This document shows, one piece after another, positions 1 through 7,428 of a DNA stretch of 8,649 nucleotides. A program made the position numbers and the translations under genes. Position 1 is the stretch's first letter. Each line of letters starts with the position of its first letter. The notes beneath the pieces were generated by a model, which saw only the letters and a list, made by a program, of their open reading frames with translations, was not told the origin of the DNA and did no database searches. The DNA lies in contig CAKRMK010000057.1 in the NCBI GenBank assembly GCA_934364795.1, positions 1 to 8,649 on the forward strand, given 5' to 3'. The stretch comes from an uncultured Blautia sp. (GTDB lineage: Bacteria; Bacillota; Clostridia; Lachnospirales; Lachnospiraceae).

Positions 1-1
1 G

Positions 2-61
2 GCTTATTCACTGAGATATGAAAGGTTGAAAAACCTTGAATTTTCAATAAAAAACACTTGA
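2..61 (+). CDS. Possible 3' end of an upstream gene (19 codons, off the left edge)
   Basis: One plus-strand frame is open from the left edge to a TGA at 59-61 and would encode the last 19 residues of a protein (containing SLRYERLKNLEF). The two other plus frames close earlier, at 12-14 and 19-21. The stop would lie 20 nt before the GH3 start, the same spacing as elsewhere in this operon. The fragment is too short to assign to a family. The open frame could equally be chance in an AT-rich leader, which also contains inverted repeats. Confidence 0.3.
   Translation, partial: AYSLRYERLKNLEFSIKNT
22..47 (+). promoter_or_regulatory. Overlapping inverted repeats upstream of the GH3 gene
   Basis: AAGGTT (22-27) and AACCTT (32-37) form a perfect 6-bp inverted repeat with a 4-nt loop. 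TTGAAAA (26-32) and TTTTCAA (41-47) form a second, overlapping 7-bp pair. They could be an operator or alternative leader hairpins for the operon. They are AT-rich and short, so chance cannot be excluded. No convincing -35/-10 pair or catabolite-repression site was seen in 1-81. Confidence 0.25.
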
Positions 62-81
62 TTATATGAGGAGGTAATGAC

Positions 82-2373
82 ATGGAAAGAGATAATATTC
101 GGAAGCTGATTTCTCAGATGACACTGGAAGAAAAAGCAGGAATGTGTTCCGGCTCTGATTTCTGGCATTTGAAAGGAATTGAGAGACTGGGAATTCCAGC
201 GGTGATGGTTACAGATGGCCCACACGGTCTGAGAAAACAGGCAAATGCTTCAGATCATCTGGGAATTAATGAGAGTGAAAAAGCAATCTGTTTCCCGGCA
301 GGATGTGCGACAGCATCCAGTTTTGATCGCAATTTGATCCGCAGACAGGGTGAGCTGATCGGACAGGAATGTCAGGCAATGGATGTAAGTACAATTCTTG
401 GCCCTGCAATGAATATTAAGCGTTCGCCTTTGTGCGGAAGAAACTTTGAATATTATTCTGAAGATCCATATGTATCTGCAGAGATGGCTGCTGCAATGGT
501 AGAAGGAGTTCAGAGTAAAAATGTAGGAACAAGCGTAAAGCATTTTGCAGTGAATAATCAGGAAAAACGAAGAATGACGTCCTCTTCGAATGTAGATGAG
601 AGAACACTTCGTGAGATTTATCTGGCATCTTTTGAAGGCGCAGTAAAAAAAGCAAAACCATGGACTGTTATGAGTTCCTATAACCGTGTCAATGGAGAAT
701 ACATTGGAGACAGCAAAGAGTATCTGACGGACATTCTGAGAAATGAATGGGGATTTGATGGATATGTTGTGTCAGATTGGGGAGCAGTCAATGACAGAGT
801 GAAAGCACTGTCAGCAGGTCTCGATCTGGAAATGCCGCCAGGAGACTACGAGAATGACAGACTGATCATAAAAGCTGTACAGGATGGAAAACTGGATGAA
901 AGCATTGTTGATCAGACTTGTGAACGAATCTTGGAGGTTATCTTCCGTTATGCAGAAAACCGTGATCCAAAAGCTGTATTTGATTATGAAAAGGATCACA
1001 GTGCAGCAGCTGAAATTGAAGCAGAATGTATGGTTTTGTTGAAAAATGAAAACAATATTCTTCCGTTGAAATCAGAGCAAAAGATTGCATTCATTGGAAA
1101 GTACGCAAAAACGCCAAGATATCAGGGAGGTGGAAGTTCTCATATCAACAGCTGGAAAGTAGAATCTGCATTGGATGTAGCGAAAGACATTCCGGAACTT
1201 GCAGATGTGACTTTCGCAGAGGGATATCAGGATGAGAAAGATGTAGTTATTGAAGACCTCCAGAATAAGGCAGTAAAAACAGCTGCTGAAGCAGATGTAG
1301 CCGTTCTGTTTCTTGGGCTTCCGGATAATTTTGAATCTGAAGGATATGACAGAAAACATATGAATCTTCCGGACTGCCAGAATGAACTCGTAAAGAAAAT
1401 TCTGGAAGTACAGAAACATGTGGTCGTTGTCCTCCATAACGGATCTGCTGTATTGATGCCATGGAAAGACCAGGTAGAAGGTATTCTGGAAGCTTATCTT
1501 GGAGGAGAAGCAGTAGGAAAGGCAACAGCAGAAGTGCTTGCAGGAAAAAAGAATCCATGCGGACGTCTGGCTGAAACATTTCCGCTTCGGCTGGAAGATA
1601 CACCTTGCTATCTGACTTATGGAAAAGGCTTTGATAATGCGGACTATCAGGAAGGTGTATTTGTAGGATATCGTTACTATACATCCAGAAAAATAAGAAC
1701 TGCATTTCCATTTGGTTATGGCTTATCTTATACAACATTTGAATATAGTGATCTTCAAATGGATAAGAAAGAAATGTCTGATCAGGAAAACGTGGAGGTA
1801 AGTCTTAAGGTCAAAAATACTGGAAACCGATCAGGAAAGACCGTTTTACAGCTTTATGTAGAAGCTCCTGAAACAGAAGTCGTTCGCCCGGTCAGAGAGC
1901 TGAAGGGATTTGAAAAGATTTTCCTGGAAGCAGGAGAAGAAAAAACAGTTACATTTACTTTGAATGAGAGGGCATTCGCTTACTGGAATACACAGATCCA
2001 TGACTGGTATGCTGAGGAAGGCTGTTACAGGGTAATGATTGGTGAAAATGCAGAACAAATGTGTCTGAGTAAAGAGATTACTGTTCATTGTACGAAAGAA
2101 ATTCCGAAAGTATATTCACTGAATTCCTGTATGGGCGAGCTGATGCGTGATCCAAAAGCACAGGCTGTGATGGCACCGTTTATGCAGGGCATGACACAGA
2201 ATGAAGCGGCTGCGGATATGGCAGAAGCTCAGGAAAATGATGACTCAGGAGTGATCAATCAGGAAATGATGGCTGCAATGATGGAAGCGATGCCGCTTCG
2301 TCAGCTTTTAAGTTTCATTCCGGGAATTACAAGAGAAATGTTAGAACAGATGGTAAATTCTTTAAACGCTTAA
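82..2373 (+). CDS. Glycoside hydrolase family 3 beta-glycosidase with Met-rich C-terminal tail
   Basis: Predicted cytosolic retaining beta-glycosidase (beta-glucosidase type) of 763 residues that releases terminal beta-linked sugars. The GH3 barrel covers roughly residues 10-290: VTDGPHGLR (43-51) and KH (153-154) are substrate-site motifs, and VVSDWGA carries the presumed nucleophile D232. The GH3 C-terminal sandwich (about 325-550) holds ESEGYDR, in which E420 is the likely acid/base by family analogy. A fibronectin-III-like domain follows (about 590-665, with VRPVRELKGFEK at 601-612). Residues 678-763 form an extra Met-rich, helix-like tail that is not part of the usual GH3 architecture and resembles the end of the GH78 protein downstream. 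GAGGAGGT at 68-75, 6 nt before the ATG, supports this start. There is no signal peptide. The gene is first in the visible operon, 13 nt before the transporter. The exact sugar specificity cannot be read from the sequence. Confidence 0.95.
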   Translation: MERDNIRKLISQMTLEEKAGMCSGSDFWHLKGIERLGIPAVMVTDGPHGLRKQANASDHLGINESEKAICFPAGCATASSFDRNLIRRQGELIGQECQAMDVSTILGPAMNIKRSPLCGRNFEYYSEDPYVSAEMAAAMVEGVQSKNVGTSVKHFAVNNQEKRRMTSSSNVDERTLREIYLASFEGAVKKAKPWTVMSSYNRVNGEYIGDSKEYLTDILRNEWGFDGYVVSDWGAVNDRVKALSAGLDLEMPPGDYENDRLIIKAVQDGKLDESIVDQTCERILEVIFRYAENRDPKAVFDYEKDHSAAAEIEAECMVLLKNENNILPLKSEQKIAFIGKYAKTPRYQGGGSSHINSWKVESALDVAKDIPELADVTFAEGYQDEKDVVIEDLQNKAVKTAAEADVAVLFLGLPDNFESEGYDRKHMNLPDCQNELVKKILEVQKHVVVVLHNGSAVLMPWKDQVEGILEAYLGGEAVGKATAEVLAGKKNPCGRLAETFPLRLEDTPCYLTYGKGFDNADYQEGVFVGYRYYTSRKIRTAFPFGYGLSYTTFEYSDLQMDKKEMSDQENVEVSLKVKNTGNRSGKTVLQLYVEAPETEVVRPVRELKGFEKIFLEAGEEKTVTFTLNERAFAYWNTQIHDWYAEEGCYRVMIGENAEQMCLSKEITVHCTKEIPKVYSLNSCMGELMRDPKAQAVMAPFMQGMTQNEAAADMAEAQENDDSGVINQEMMAAMMEAMPLRQLLSFIPGITREMLEQMVNSLNA
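2113..2370 (+). other. Met-rich C-terminal tail of the GH3 protein (residues 678-763)
   Basis: This segment follows the fibronectin-III-like domain. It begins YSLNSCMGELM, continues through a P-x-A-x-x-x-M pattern to QGM, and has an acidic/Met linker. It ends in an amphipathic stretch (PLRQLLSFIPG, then EMLEQMVNSLN). It contains 13 Met in 86 residues. The start and end blocks match the GH78 tail in order and spacing. I do not recognise a named domain here. Confidence 0.6.
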
Positions 2374-2386
2374 AGGGAGAGAAAAA

Positions 2387-3058
2387 ATGGGAAAAACAAA
2401 AAAAGAACTTGGTCTGGATTCCATGGGAGTCCAGAAATCGATGAGACTGACAGATTATCTGGGCGATGGACTTGGTCAGCTTCCACTTAATGTTATGAGT
2501 GGTCTGGTAGGACAGCTTACATATTTTTACACAGAAAAAGTTGGGCTTGCTGCTGGAATGGTTGCTACTATGCTTCTGATCGCAAAGATTTTTGATGCAT
2601 TTTCAGATCTTGCGATGGGAAAAATTATGGATGCTGGAAAGTCACCGAAAGGAAAATGTCGTCCGTGGTTCCTGAGAATGGCCGTACCGACATTTATCAT
2701 GATCATAGTACTGTTTACAGTTCCCAAAAACGCAAACAGTGGACTTCAGGCAGCATATGTGCTTATTACCAATATCCTGCTTACAGCAATTGTATATACA
2801 GCAATTGCCATTCCATATAATGCGCTGATGGCAATGCGGACAGAAAGTTCTGATGAACGTGGTAAAATGGGAATCTTCCGGGCCGCTTTTGGATATATTG
2901 CAGGAATGATCATTGGAAATGCAAATACATCCATGGCAGACTATGTCTGGCTTCCACTGAAACTGGATGGAGAATATCCAGTAATTGAATGGGCAGAGAA
3001 ATGGGATATCAGAAAATATTCAAATAGTTGCTGTAATAATAGCATAAAATTTTTTTAA
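2387..3058 (+). pseudogene. Truncated GPH/MFS_2-family sugar:cation symporter (N-terminal half only)
   Basis: The first ~176 residues read as a glycoside-pentoside-hexuronide symporter: a cytosolic N-terminus, hydrophobic segments around 30-48, 55-75, 98-112, 118-143 and 163-177, and the family-typical stretches AKIFDAFSDLAMGKIMD and GKCRPWF. A functional member has about 12 membrane segments in 450-500 residues. This one stops at 223 after roughly five. From residue ~178 the sequence becomes polar and aromatic (ADYVWLPLKLDG, PVIEWAEKWD), unlike a membrane segment, and the last ~15 residues are low-complexity and Asn/Cys-rich. This looks like a deletion that fused the 5' half of the transporter to other sequence. 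AGGGAGA at 2374-2380 is the ribosome site. The position between GH3 and GH78 shows that the intact gene was the importer of this locus. It is unlikely to transport as it stands. Confidence 0.75.
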
Positions 3059-3078
3059 ATTGAATTGGAGAAAACAAA

Positions 3079-5817
3079 ATGAAATTATATGATTTAAGAA
3101 CGGAATACAGAGTAAATCCTGTTGGACTTGCGAACAGGAAGCCCAGGTTTTCCTGGAAAATGTATTCAGCAGAAAAGAATACCATGCAGACTTCTTACAA
3201 AATTAATGTAATAGATGAAAATGGCAATCAGGTATGGAACAGCGGAAAAAGACTTTCTCAGAATTCTGTGCTGATTTCTTATGATGGCGAAAAACTGGAA
3301 TCAGAAACATATTATACAGTGCTGGTTTCTGTAACAGATAATCATGGAAATACAGCGGAAATCGAAGGGACTTTTGAAACTGGAATTTTTGACAATACCC
3401 AATTTTCTGCACAGATGATCACCGGCAGTTTTCCGACAGAAGAAACGGCCTGCCCGGTATTTGGAAAGAGATTTTCGGTGAAGAAAAAAGTAAAAAAAGC
3501 TCGTCTGTATGCAACTGCTCACGGTGTTTATGAAGTAACTCTGAATGGTCAGACTGTTGGAGATTATCGTATGGCCCCGGGATGGACAAGCTATCACAAC
3601 AGACTTCAGTACCAGATTTATGATGTAACCGAAAAATTGACTGCAGAGAATGAGATGGAAATCACAGTTGGAAATGGCTGGTACAAGGGAATTCTTGGCT
3701 TTACCTGTGAACCAAACTGTTATGGAACACAGGCAGGTGCATTTGCGGAACTTCATGTTTTTTATGAGGACGGAAGCAAAGAAGTAATCGCAACAGATGA
3801 AGGCTGGTCTGTGAGGACTGGTGAGATCCGGTACAGCGAAATCTATATGGGTGAGACAATTGATACAGATGAGTCGGAAATTGCAGAGGGAAAGACTGTT
3901 AAAAAGCAGTTTGATAAAACTGTTTTGACGGCACAGGAAAACGAACCGGTTCGCATCACGGAAAGGATTTCCGGAAAAGCACTAATTACTACTCCAAAAG
4001 GGGAAAAGCTTGTAGATTTTGGGCAGATCCTTACAGGTGTTGTGGAACTTCATGTAAAAGGTAAAAAAGGACAGAAAATTGTGATTCGTCATGCCGAAGT
4101 GCTGTATAAAGATGGTAATTTTTATCCTGAAACACTCAGACAGGCAAAATCAATCGATACATTTATATGCAATGGAGAAGAGCAGATTTTCCGTCCACAT
4201 TTTACATTCCACGGATTCCGTTATATCTGCGTAGAAGGACTGGATGAATTTACGGAGGATCAGTTTACGGCATGTGTGATACATTCCGATATGGAAAAAA
4301 CAGGGGATTTCAGCTGCTCAAACAGGAAAGTAGATCAGCTTCAGAAAAACATCACCTGGAGTCAGAGAGATAATTTTCTGGATATTCCCACAGATTGCCC
4401 ACAGCGTGATGAACGCCTTGGCTGGATGGGAGATGCACAGGTATTTTCCTGGACAGCAGCCTTTAACAGAAATACAGCATTGTTTTACACAAAATGGATG
4501 AGGGACATTGCAGCGGAATCTTCTCTGGAAAAAGGAGTTCCTCATGTTGTTCCGGACATTCTGGAGCAGTATAGTTCTTCCGCATGGAGCGATGCAGCAG
4601 TGATCATTCCATGGGTTGTATATCAAATTTACGGAGACAAAGATATCCTGGAAGAAAACTGGAGATGTATGCATGAATGGGTCGATTATATCAGGAACAA
4701 CTGTGGTGAAAATGGTCTCTGGCAGACAGGGTTCCAGTATGGAGACTGGCTTGCATTGGACAAAGAAGAAAGTGCTGACAGAACAGGTGCTACAGACAAA
4801 TATATGATTGCAAATGCTTATTATCTGTATGTAACAGATCTTGTGAAAAAGACAGCGGAAGTGCTTGGAAAAACAGAAGAAGCTTCTATTTATGCAAACT
4901 TGTATACAGTAACACTCAAAGCATTTCAGGAAGAGTATTATACAGCAACAGGCCGCATTGTAAGTGAAACTCAAACGGGTGCGATTCTTTCGCTTTACTT
5001 TAATCTTGCAAGAGAAAAGGACAGAGAACGTATCTTAAACACATTGCTTACAAATATTTCGAATCACAAGAATCATCTTGCAACAGGTTTTGTTGGAACA
5101 CCATATATCTGCCATGTACTTTCTGAAAATGGAGCACATGAGATGGCAGCAGCACTTTTTATGAAAGAAGATTATCCATCCTGGCTGTATGCGGTCAATA
5201 TGGGCGCAACAACAATCTGGGAACGTTGGAATTCCATCAGACCAGATGGAACTTTTGACGAATCAGGAATGAATTCCCTGAATCATTATGCTTATGGTTC
5301 TGTGGGAGACTGGATGTATCGTAAAATTGCCGGGCTATCCCAGCTGGAACCGGGATATAAGAAATTTCAGATAAAGCCAATGTTTGTGAAAGGAATTGAA
5401 GAATGGGGCGTGAAATTTGAATCTGTTTACGGAAAAATTGTGGCTGAAACATCCTGCAAAAACGGAAAGATTCATATGCACGTAGAAGTACCGGCAAGTA
5501 CCACTGCCGTGATTATTCTGCCGGAGAAAAATGAGACACTGGAAGTCGGTTCGGGAGTTTATGATTATGAATATGAAACAGAAACAAGCCTTGTTGTAGA
5601 ACGATTCAGTATGGACAGTACCCTTGCTGAAATTATTGCAGAACCACTTGCTGTTGAGATGTTTAATCAGATGGCACCTGGAATGCTGGAAGGACCGATG
5701 ATACAGTTTGCATATGGAATGACACTTTCAGAAATGCTCGGTGCTGCACCAGAAGCAAAACCTATGTATGAAGCAGTTATAAATGCACTTAATCAGAAAG
5801 AAAAAGAAGAGATGTAA
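3079..5817 (+). CDS. Glycoside hydrolase family 78 alpha-L-rhamnosidase with Met-rich C-terminal tail
   Basis: Inverting alpha-L-rhamnosidase of 912 residues, predicted cytosolic (no signal peptide), releasing terminal L-rhamnose. Domain order is an Fn3-like N-terminal domain (about 1-95), the rhamnosidase N-terminal sandwich (about 125-290, with ATAHGVYEVTLNG and APGWTSYHNRLQYQ), a concanavalin-like domain (about 300-400), an (alpha/alpha)6 catalytic barrel (about 408-750) and a C-terminal sandwich (about 750-835). Catalytic-site motifs are intact: DCPQRDERLGWMGD (D439, D444, E445, D452; E445 is the likely general acid by family analogy), IWERW with E715 as the likely base, and NHYAYG (735-740). 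Residues 843-912 are an added Met-rich tail like that of the GH3 protein. TTGGAG at 3065-3070, 8 nt before the ATG, supports the start. The stop is only 3 nt from the SGNH gene, so translational coupling is likely. Flavonoid, saponin or polysaccharide rhamnosides are all possible substrates. Confidence 0.95.
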   Translation: MKLYDLRTEYRVNPVGLANRKPRFSWKMYSAEKNTMQTSYKINVIDENGNQVWNSGKRLSQNSVLISYDGEKLESETYYTVLVSVTDNHGNTAEIEGTFETGIFDNTQFSAQMITGSFPTEETACPVFGKRFSVKKKVKKARLYATAHGVYEVTLNGQTVGDYRMAPGWTSYHNRLQYQIYDVTEKLTAENEMEITVGNGWYKGILGFTCEPNCYGTQAGAFAELHVFYEDGSKEVIATDEGWSVRTGEIRYSEIYMGETIDTDESEIAEGKTVKKQFDKTVLTAQENEPVRITERISGKALITTPKGEKLVDFGQILTGVVELHVKGKKGQKIVIRHAEVLYKDGNFYPETLRQAKSIDTFICNGEEQIFRPHFTFHGFRYICVEGLDEFTEDQFTACVIHSDMEKTGDFSCSNRKVDQLQKNITWSQRDNFLDIPTDCPQRDERLGWMGDAQVFSWTAAFNRNTALFYTKWMRDIAAESSLEKGVPHVVPDILEQYSSSAWSDAAVIIPWVVYQIYGDKDILEENWRCMHEWVDYIRNNCGENGLWQTGFQYGDWLALDKEESADRTGATDKYMIANAYYLYVTDLVKKTAEVLGKTEEASIYANLYTVTLKAFQEEYYTATGRIVSETQTGAILSLYFNLAREKDRERILNTLLTNISNHKNHLATGFVGTPYICHVLSENGAHEMAAALFMKEDYPSWLYAVNMGATTIWERWNSIRPDGTFDESGMNSLNHYAYGSVGDWMYRKIAGLSQLEPGYKKFQIKPMFVKGIEEWGVKFESVYGKIVAETSCKNGKIHMHVEVPASTTAVIILPEKNETLEVGSGVYDYEYETETSLVVERFSMDSTLAEIIAEPLAVEMFNQMAPGMLEGPMIQFAYGMTLSEMLGAAPEAKPMYEAVINALNQKEKEEM
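5605..5814 (+). other. Met-rich C-terminal tail of the GH78 protein (residues 843-912)
   Basis: This segment lies beyond the GH78 C-terminal sandwich. It opens FSMDSTLAEII, reaches a P-x-A pattern and APGM, and closes with GMTLSEMLG and YEAVINALN, followed by a charged KEKEEM end. There are 9 Met in 70 residues. Block order and spacing parallel the end of the GH3 protein (YSLNS..GEL, QGM, PLRQLLS, MVNSLN). Confidence 0.6.
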
Positions 5818-5820
5818 AAT

Positions 5821-6540
5821 ATGAGAAGTTTTAAGGGACTCTTTTCTAAACTGTATGATATAAAATTGAAACGACTTCCTGGAAATGCGAAGAAATATGC
5901 ACTTAGTCAGGTAGAAGAACAAGAGATAGAAGAACTAAATGGGAAAAAGATCATTTTTCTGGGTTCTTCTGTCACATATGGAGCTTCTTCCAAAGGGGTT
6001 TCTTTTGTGGATTATATAGGAAAAAGAAATCATATCAAAATAATAAAAGAAGCAGTTTCTGGAACTACATTAGTAGATGAGAGTGCAGATTCTTATATAA
6101 GCAGAATGAAAAAAATCAAGGAAGATGATGCAGATATATTTATCTGCCAGCTGTCAACAAATGATGCAACACAGAAAAAAGAGATGGGAACAGTCGGCGA
6201 ATCAAAAAATATGTGTTCGTTTGATACAAAGACAGTAGCTGGTGCAATAGAGTACATTATATGCTACGCAAAACATACATGGGATTGTCCGATTATGTTT
6301 TATACAAATCCGAAGTATGATAGTGACAATTACAAGAAAATGGTTCGGCTATTACAGAAGATTCAGAAAAAATGGGATATTGCGATAATTGATCTTTGGA
6401 ATGATGATGATTTTAATGTGCTGACAAGAGAAGAACGTTTCCTTTATATGGCAGATCCTATCCATCCGACACAGGCAGGATACCTGAAATGGTGGATACC
6501 ATATATAGAGGGAAAAATAGTGGAATATTTGGCTGAATAA
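5821..6540 (+). CDS. SGNH/GDSL-type hydrolase, probable cytosolic carbohydrate esterase
   Basis: A 239-residue SGNH-fold hydrolase. All four hallmark blocks are visible: block I IFLGSSVTYG with nucleophile S50 (GSS in place of GDS), block II AVSGTT with G81, block III STND with N114, and block V ADPIHPTQAGY with D212 and H215. The likely role is removal of acyl (often acetyl) groups from a glycoside so that the two glycosidases can act. That role is inferred from context; the fold alone does not fix the substrate. There is no signal peptide or lipobox. The 40-residue N-terminal leader (MRSFKGLFSKLYDIK...) is basic and precedes the fold. The ATG lies 3 nt after the GH78 stop, with a weak AAGAAGAG-like ribosome site inside the GH78 end, which suggests coupled translation. 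Codon and base composition is more AT-rich than in the upstream genes. A terminator follows directly. Confidence 0.88.
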   Translation: MRSFKGLFSKLYDIKLKRLPGNAKKYALSQVEEQEIEELNGKKIIFLGSSVTYGASSKGVSFVDYIGKRNHIKIIKEAVSGTTLVDESADSYISRMKKIKEDDADIFICQLSTNDATQKKEMGTVGESKNMCSFDTKTVAGAIEYIICYAKHTWDCPIMFYTNPKYDSDNYKKMVRLLQKIQKKWDIAIIDLWNDDDFNVLTREERFLYMADPIHPTQAGYLKWWIPYIEGKIVEYLAE

Positions 6541-6547
6541 TGAAGAA

Positions 6548-6580
6548 AAAGAAGGAGACGGATATGAAGCCTCCTTCTTT
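6548..6580. terminator. Bidirectional intrinsic terminator between convergent genes
   Basis: AAAGAAGGAG (6548-6557) pairs perfectly with CTCCTTCTTT (6571-6580) across a 13-nt loop. The plus strand continues into CTTATT. On the minus strand the stem is followed by TTCTTCA, so both directions have a U-rich exit. It lies 7 nt after the SGNH stop and 5 nt beyond the stop of the minus-strand esterase fragment, as expected for a shared terminator. Confidence 0.7.
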
Positions 6581-6584
6581 CTTA

Positions 6585-6872
6585 TTAAAATTGTTTTCTG
6601 AAAAAATCAAGCATCTTATTATTGGTGATTTTGCTTTGCTCCCAGTTGCCGACATGGAATACATGTCCTAACTGTTTTCTGTCTTCCTTTTTCCAGATAA
6701 TCGATTCAAAAATAGATTTATTTTGAGTCAGCAGCTGAATCATTTTTTCGGTGTGGTAATATAAAAAATCGTTTTCTGAACCAATTACAAAAATTGGAGG
6801 TAATTCACAACCGCTTAATACCTCGGAAATATTCATATAAGCAGCCCATGGGAAAGGAATGTTACACTGCAA
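6585..6872 (-). pseudogene. 3' remnant of an alpha/beta-hydrolase (acetyl-esterase-like) gene
   Basis: The 95 readable codons match the C-terminal part of an alpha/beta-hydrolase-3 type esterase. PPIFVIGSENDFL supplies the strand and the catalytic Asp (D35), and GHVFH supplies the catalytic His (H70 most likely), followed by a final helix (MLDFFRKQF). The N-terminal two thirds, including the oxyanion HG motif and the GxSxG nucleophile elbow, are absent. The only candidate start is a TTG at 6870-6872 without a ribosome site, and an in-frame TGA lies just beyond (6879-6881 on the minus strand). The piece is therefore a truncated, non-functional gene. It converges on the SGNH gene and may once have been a second esterase of the locus. 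The breakpoint around 6873-6881 abuts the small-gene/repeat/nuclease region. Confidence 0.7.
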
Positions 6873-6935
6873 AGAAATTCATGTCAAAGAACGATATTGG
6901 AGATAGAAGTGATTGTAATATCATATACAGTGATT

Positions 6936-6965
6936 TTACTTTGCATTAATTAAAAAACATATAAT
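6936..6965 (+). promoter_or_regulatory. Sigma-A-like promoter for the 59-residue small gene
   Basis: A perfect TATAAT (6960-6965) is preceded after 18 nt by TTTACT (6936-6941, 4 of 6 matches to TTGACA). Transcription would start near 6972, giving a leader of about 95 nt before the ATG at 7067. The leader contains no riboswitch I recognise, only short pairings such as CAGA/TCTG around 7006-7021. Confidence 0.45.
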
Positions 6966-7066
6966 CAGGAGAGCTTATCCAACAATATCCATACTAGGTA
7001 ATTGCCAGATAGACTTTTCTGTTTAAATTCCCCGTGTAAACCATACATAATAGGAGAGTTAAAACA

Positions 7067-7246
7067 ATGGACGAAAAAAGAACACCCGTACTCCAAAACA
7101 AGGATGGTTCATGGAGTCACATCACAAAAACTATAAACCCATTAATTTGCACCATCGAATATGACTACAGTCCTAAATTCCTTTCAAAAGAAGAAGCAGA
7201 GGAAAGTGACCATTCGATTTGCATTTTCCTTCCCGGATGTCTGTGA
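7067..7246 (+). CDS. Small hypothetical protein, 59 residues
   Basis: The reading frame begins MDEKRTPVLQNKDGSWSHIT and ends FLPGCL. AGGAGAG at 7052-7058, 8 nt before the ATG, is a good ribosome site, and a TATAAT-type promoter lies about 100 nt upstream, so this is probably a real gene despite its size. The product is soluble and mixed in charge (YSPKFLSKEEAEESDHS in the second half), with two or three Cys residues near the C-terminal half, and no signal peptide or membrane segment. I do not recognise the family. No clear terminator follows; the next 420 nt are repeat-rich. It could be a stand-alone small protein or a shortened form of a larger one. Confidence 0.55.
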   Translation: MDEKRTPVLQNKDGSWSHITKTINPLICTIEYDYSPKFLSKEEAEESDHSICIFLPGCL

Positions 7247-7263
7247 TTAGCAGATTACGCCTA

Positions 7264-7361
7264 TACCCATTTCACAATATATAGTGTCATCTCATACCAT
7301 CTTGTACATGATATTGCGTGTCATTTGATACCATTTAGTACTAGATAACACTCAATAACAC
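7264..7361 (+). repeat. Degenerate 10-bp tandem repeat array, block 1
   Basis: Successive decamers in register run from about 7264 to 7361. The clearest are TGTCATCTCA (7285), TACCATCTTG (7295), TGTCATTTGA (7319), TACCATTTAG (7329) and TACTAGATAA (7339), with one 4-nt slip at 7315-7318. The consensus is about TRYCATTTRG. About nine copies are visible, diverged but in phase. A single reverse-strand copy (TCACATTTGG, then TGTTCC) is readable within 7381-7400. Confidence 0.65.
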
Positions 7362-7428
7362 ACGGAACCAACAATTTTTTGGAACACCAAATGTGACAGT
7401 TTCAAGGTTGATTTTTGTCCCCTTCATT

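Noticed and set aside
1247..1738. Long minus-strand open frames inside the GH3, GH78 and transporter genes (for example 1247-1738 and 4318-4974)
   Set aside because: They are shadows of strongly supported plus-strand genes. They have Cys/Phe/Ser/Leu-rich, low-plausibility composition and no recognisable domains.
82..2373. GH3 protein as a beta-N-acetylglucosaminidase
   Set aside because: The two-domain GH3 layout with a C-terminal sandwich, the ESEGYDR acid/base loop and the Fn3-like domain fit the beta-glucosidase branch. The NagZ-type KH(F/I)PGHG motif is absent (KHFAVNN here).
3041..3060. T-run at 3050-3056 as a terminator between the transporter and GH78
   Set aside because: No GC-rich stem precedes the T-run. 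It is a homopolymer at the end of the broken frame, and the GH78 gene follows with its own ribosome site.
6848..6949. 33-codon plus-strand frame starting ATGGGAAAG (also a 22-codon version from 6881)
   Set aside because: There is no ribosome site at a usable distance, half of it is antisense to the esterase remnant, and it is short enough to be chance.
6972..7066. Riboswitch or attenuator in the leader of the 59-residue gene
   Set aside because: Only short, AT-rich pairings are visible. No known aptamer core and no terminator hairpin with a U-tract could be identified.
7368..7382. CCAA/TTGG pairing with a T6 run as terminator of the 59-residue gene
   Set aside because: The stem is only 4 bp and the T-run lies in the loop rather than after the stem.
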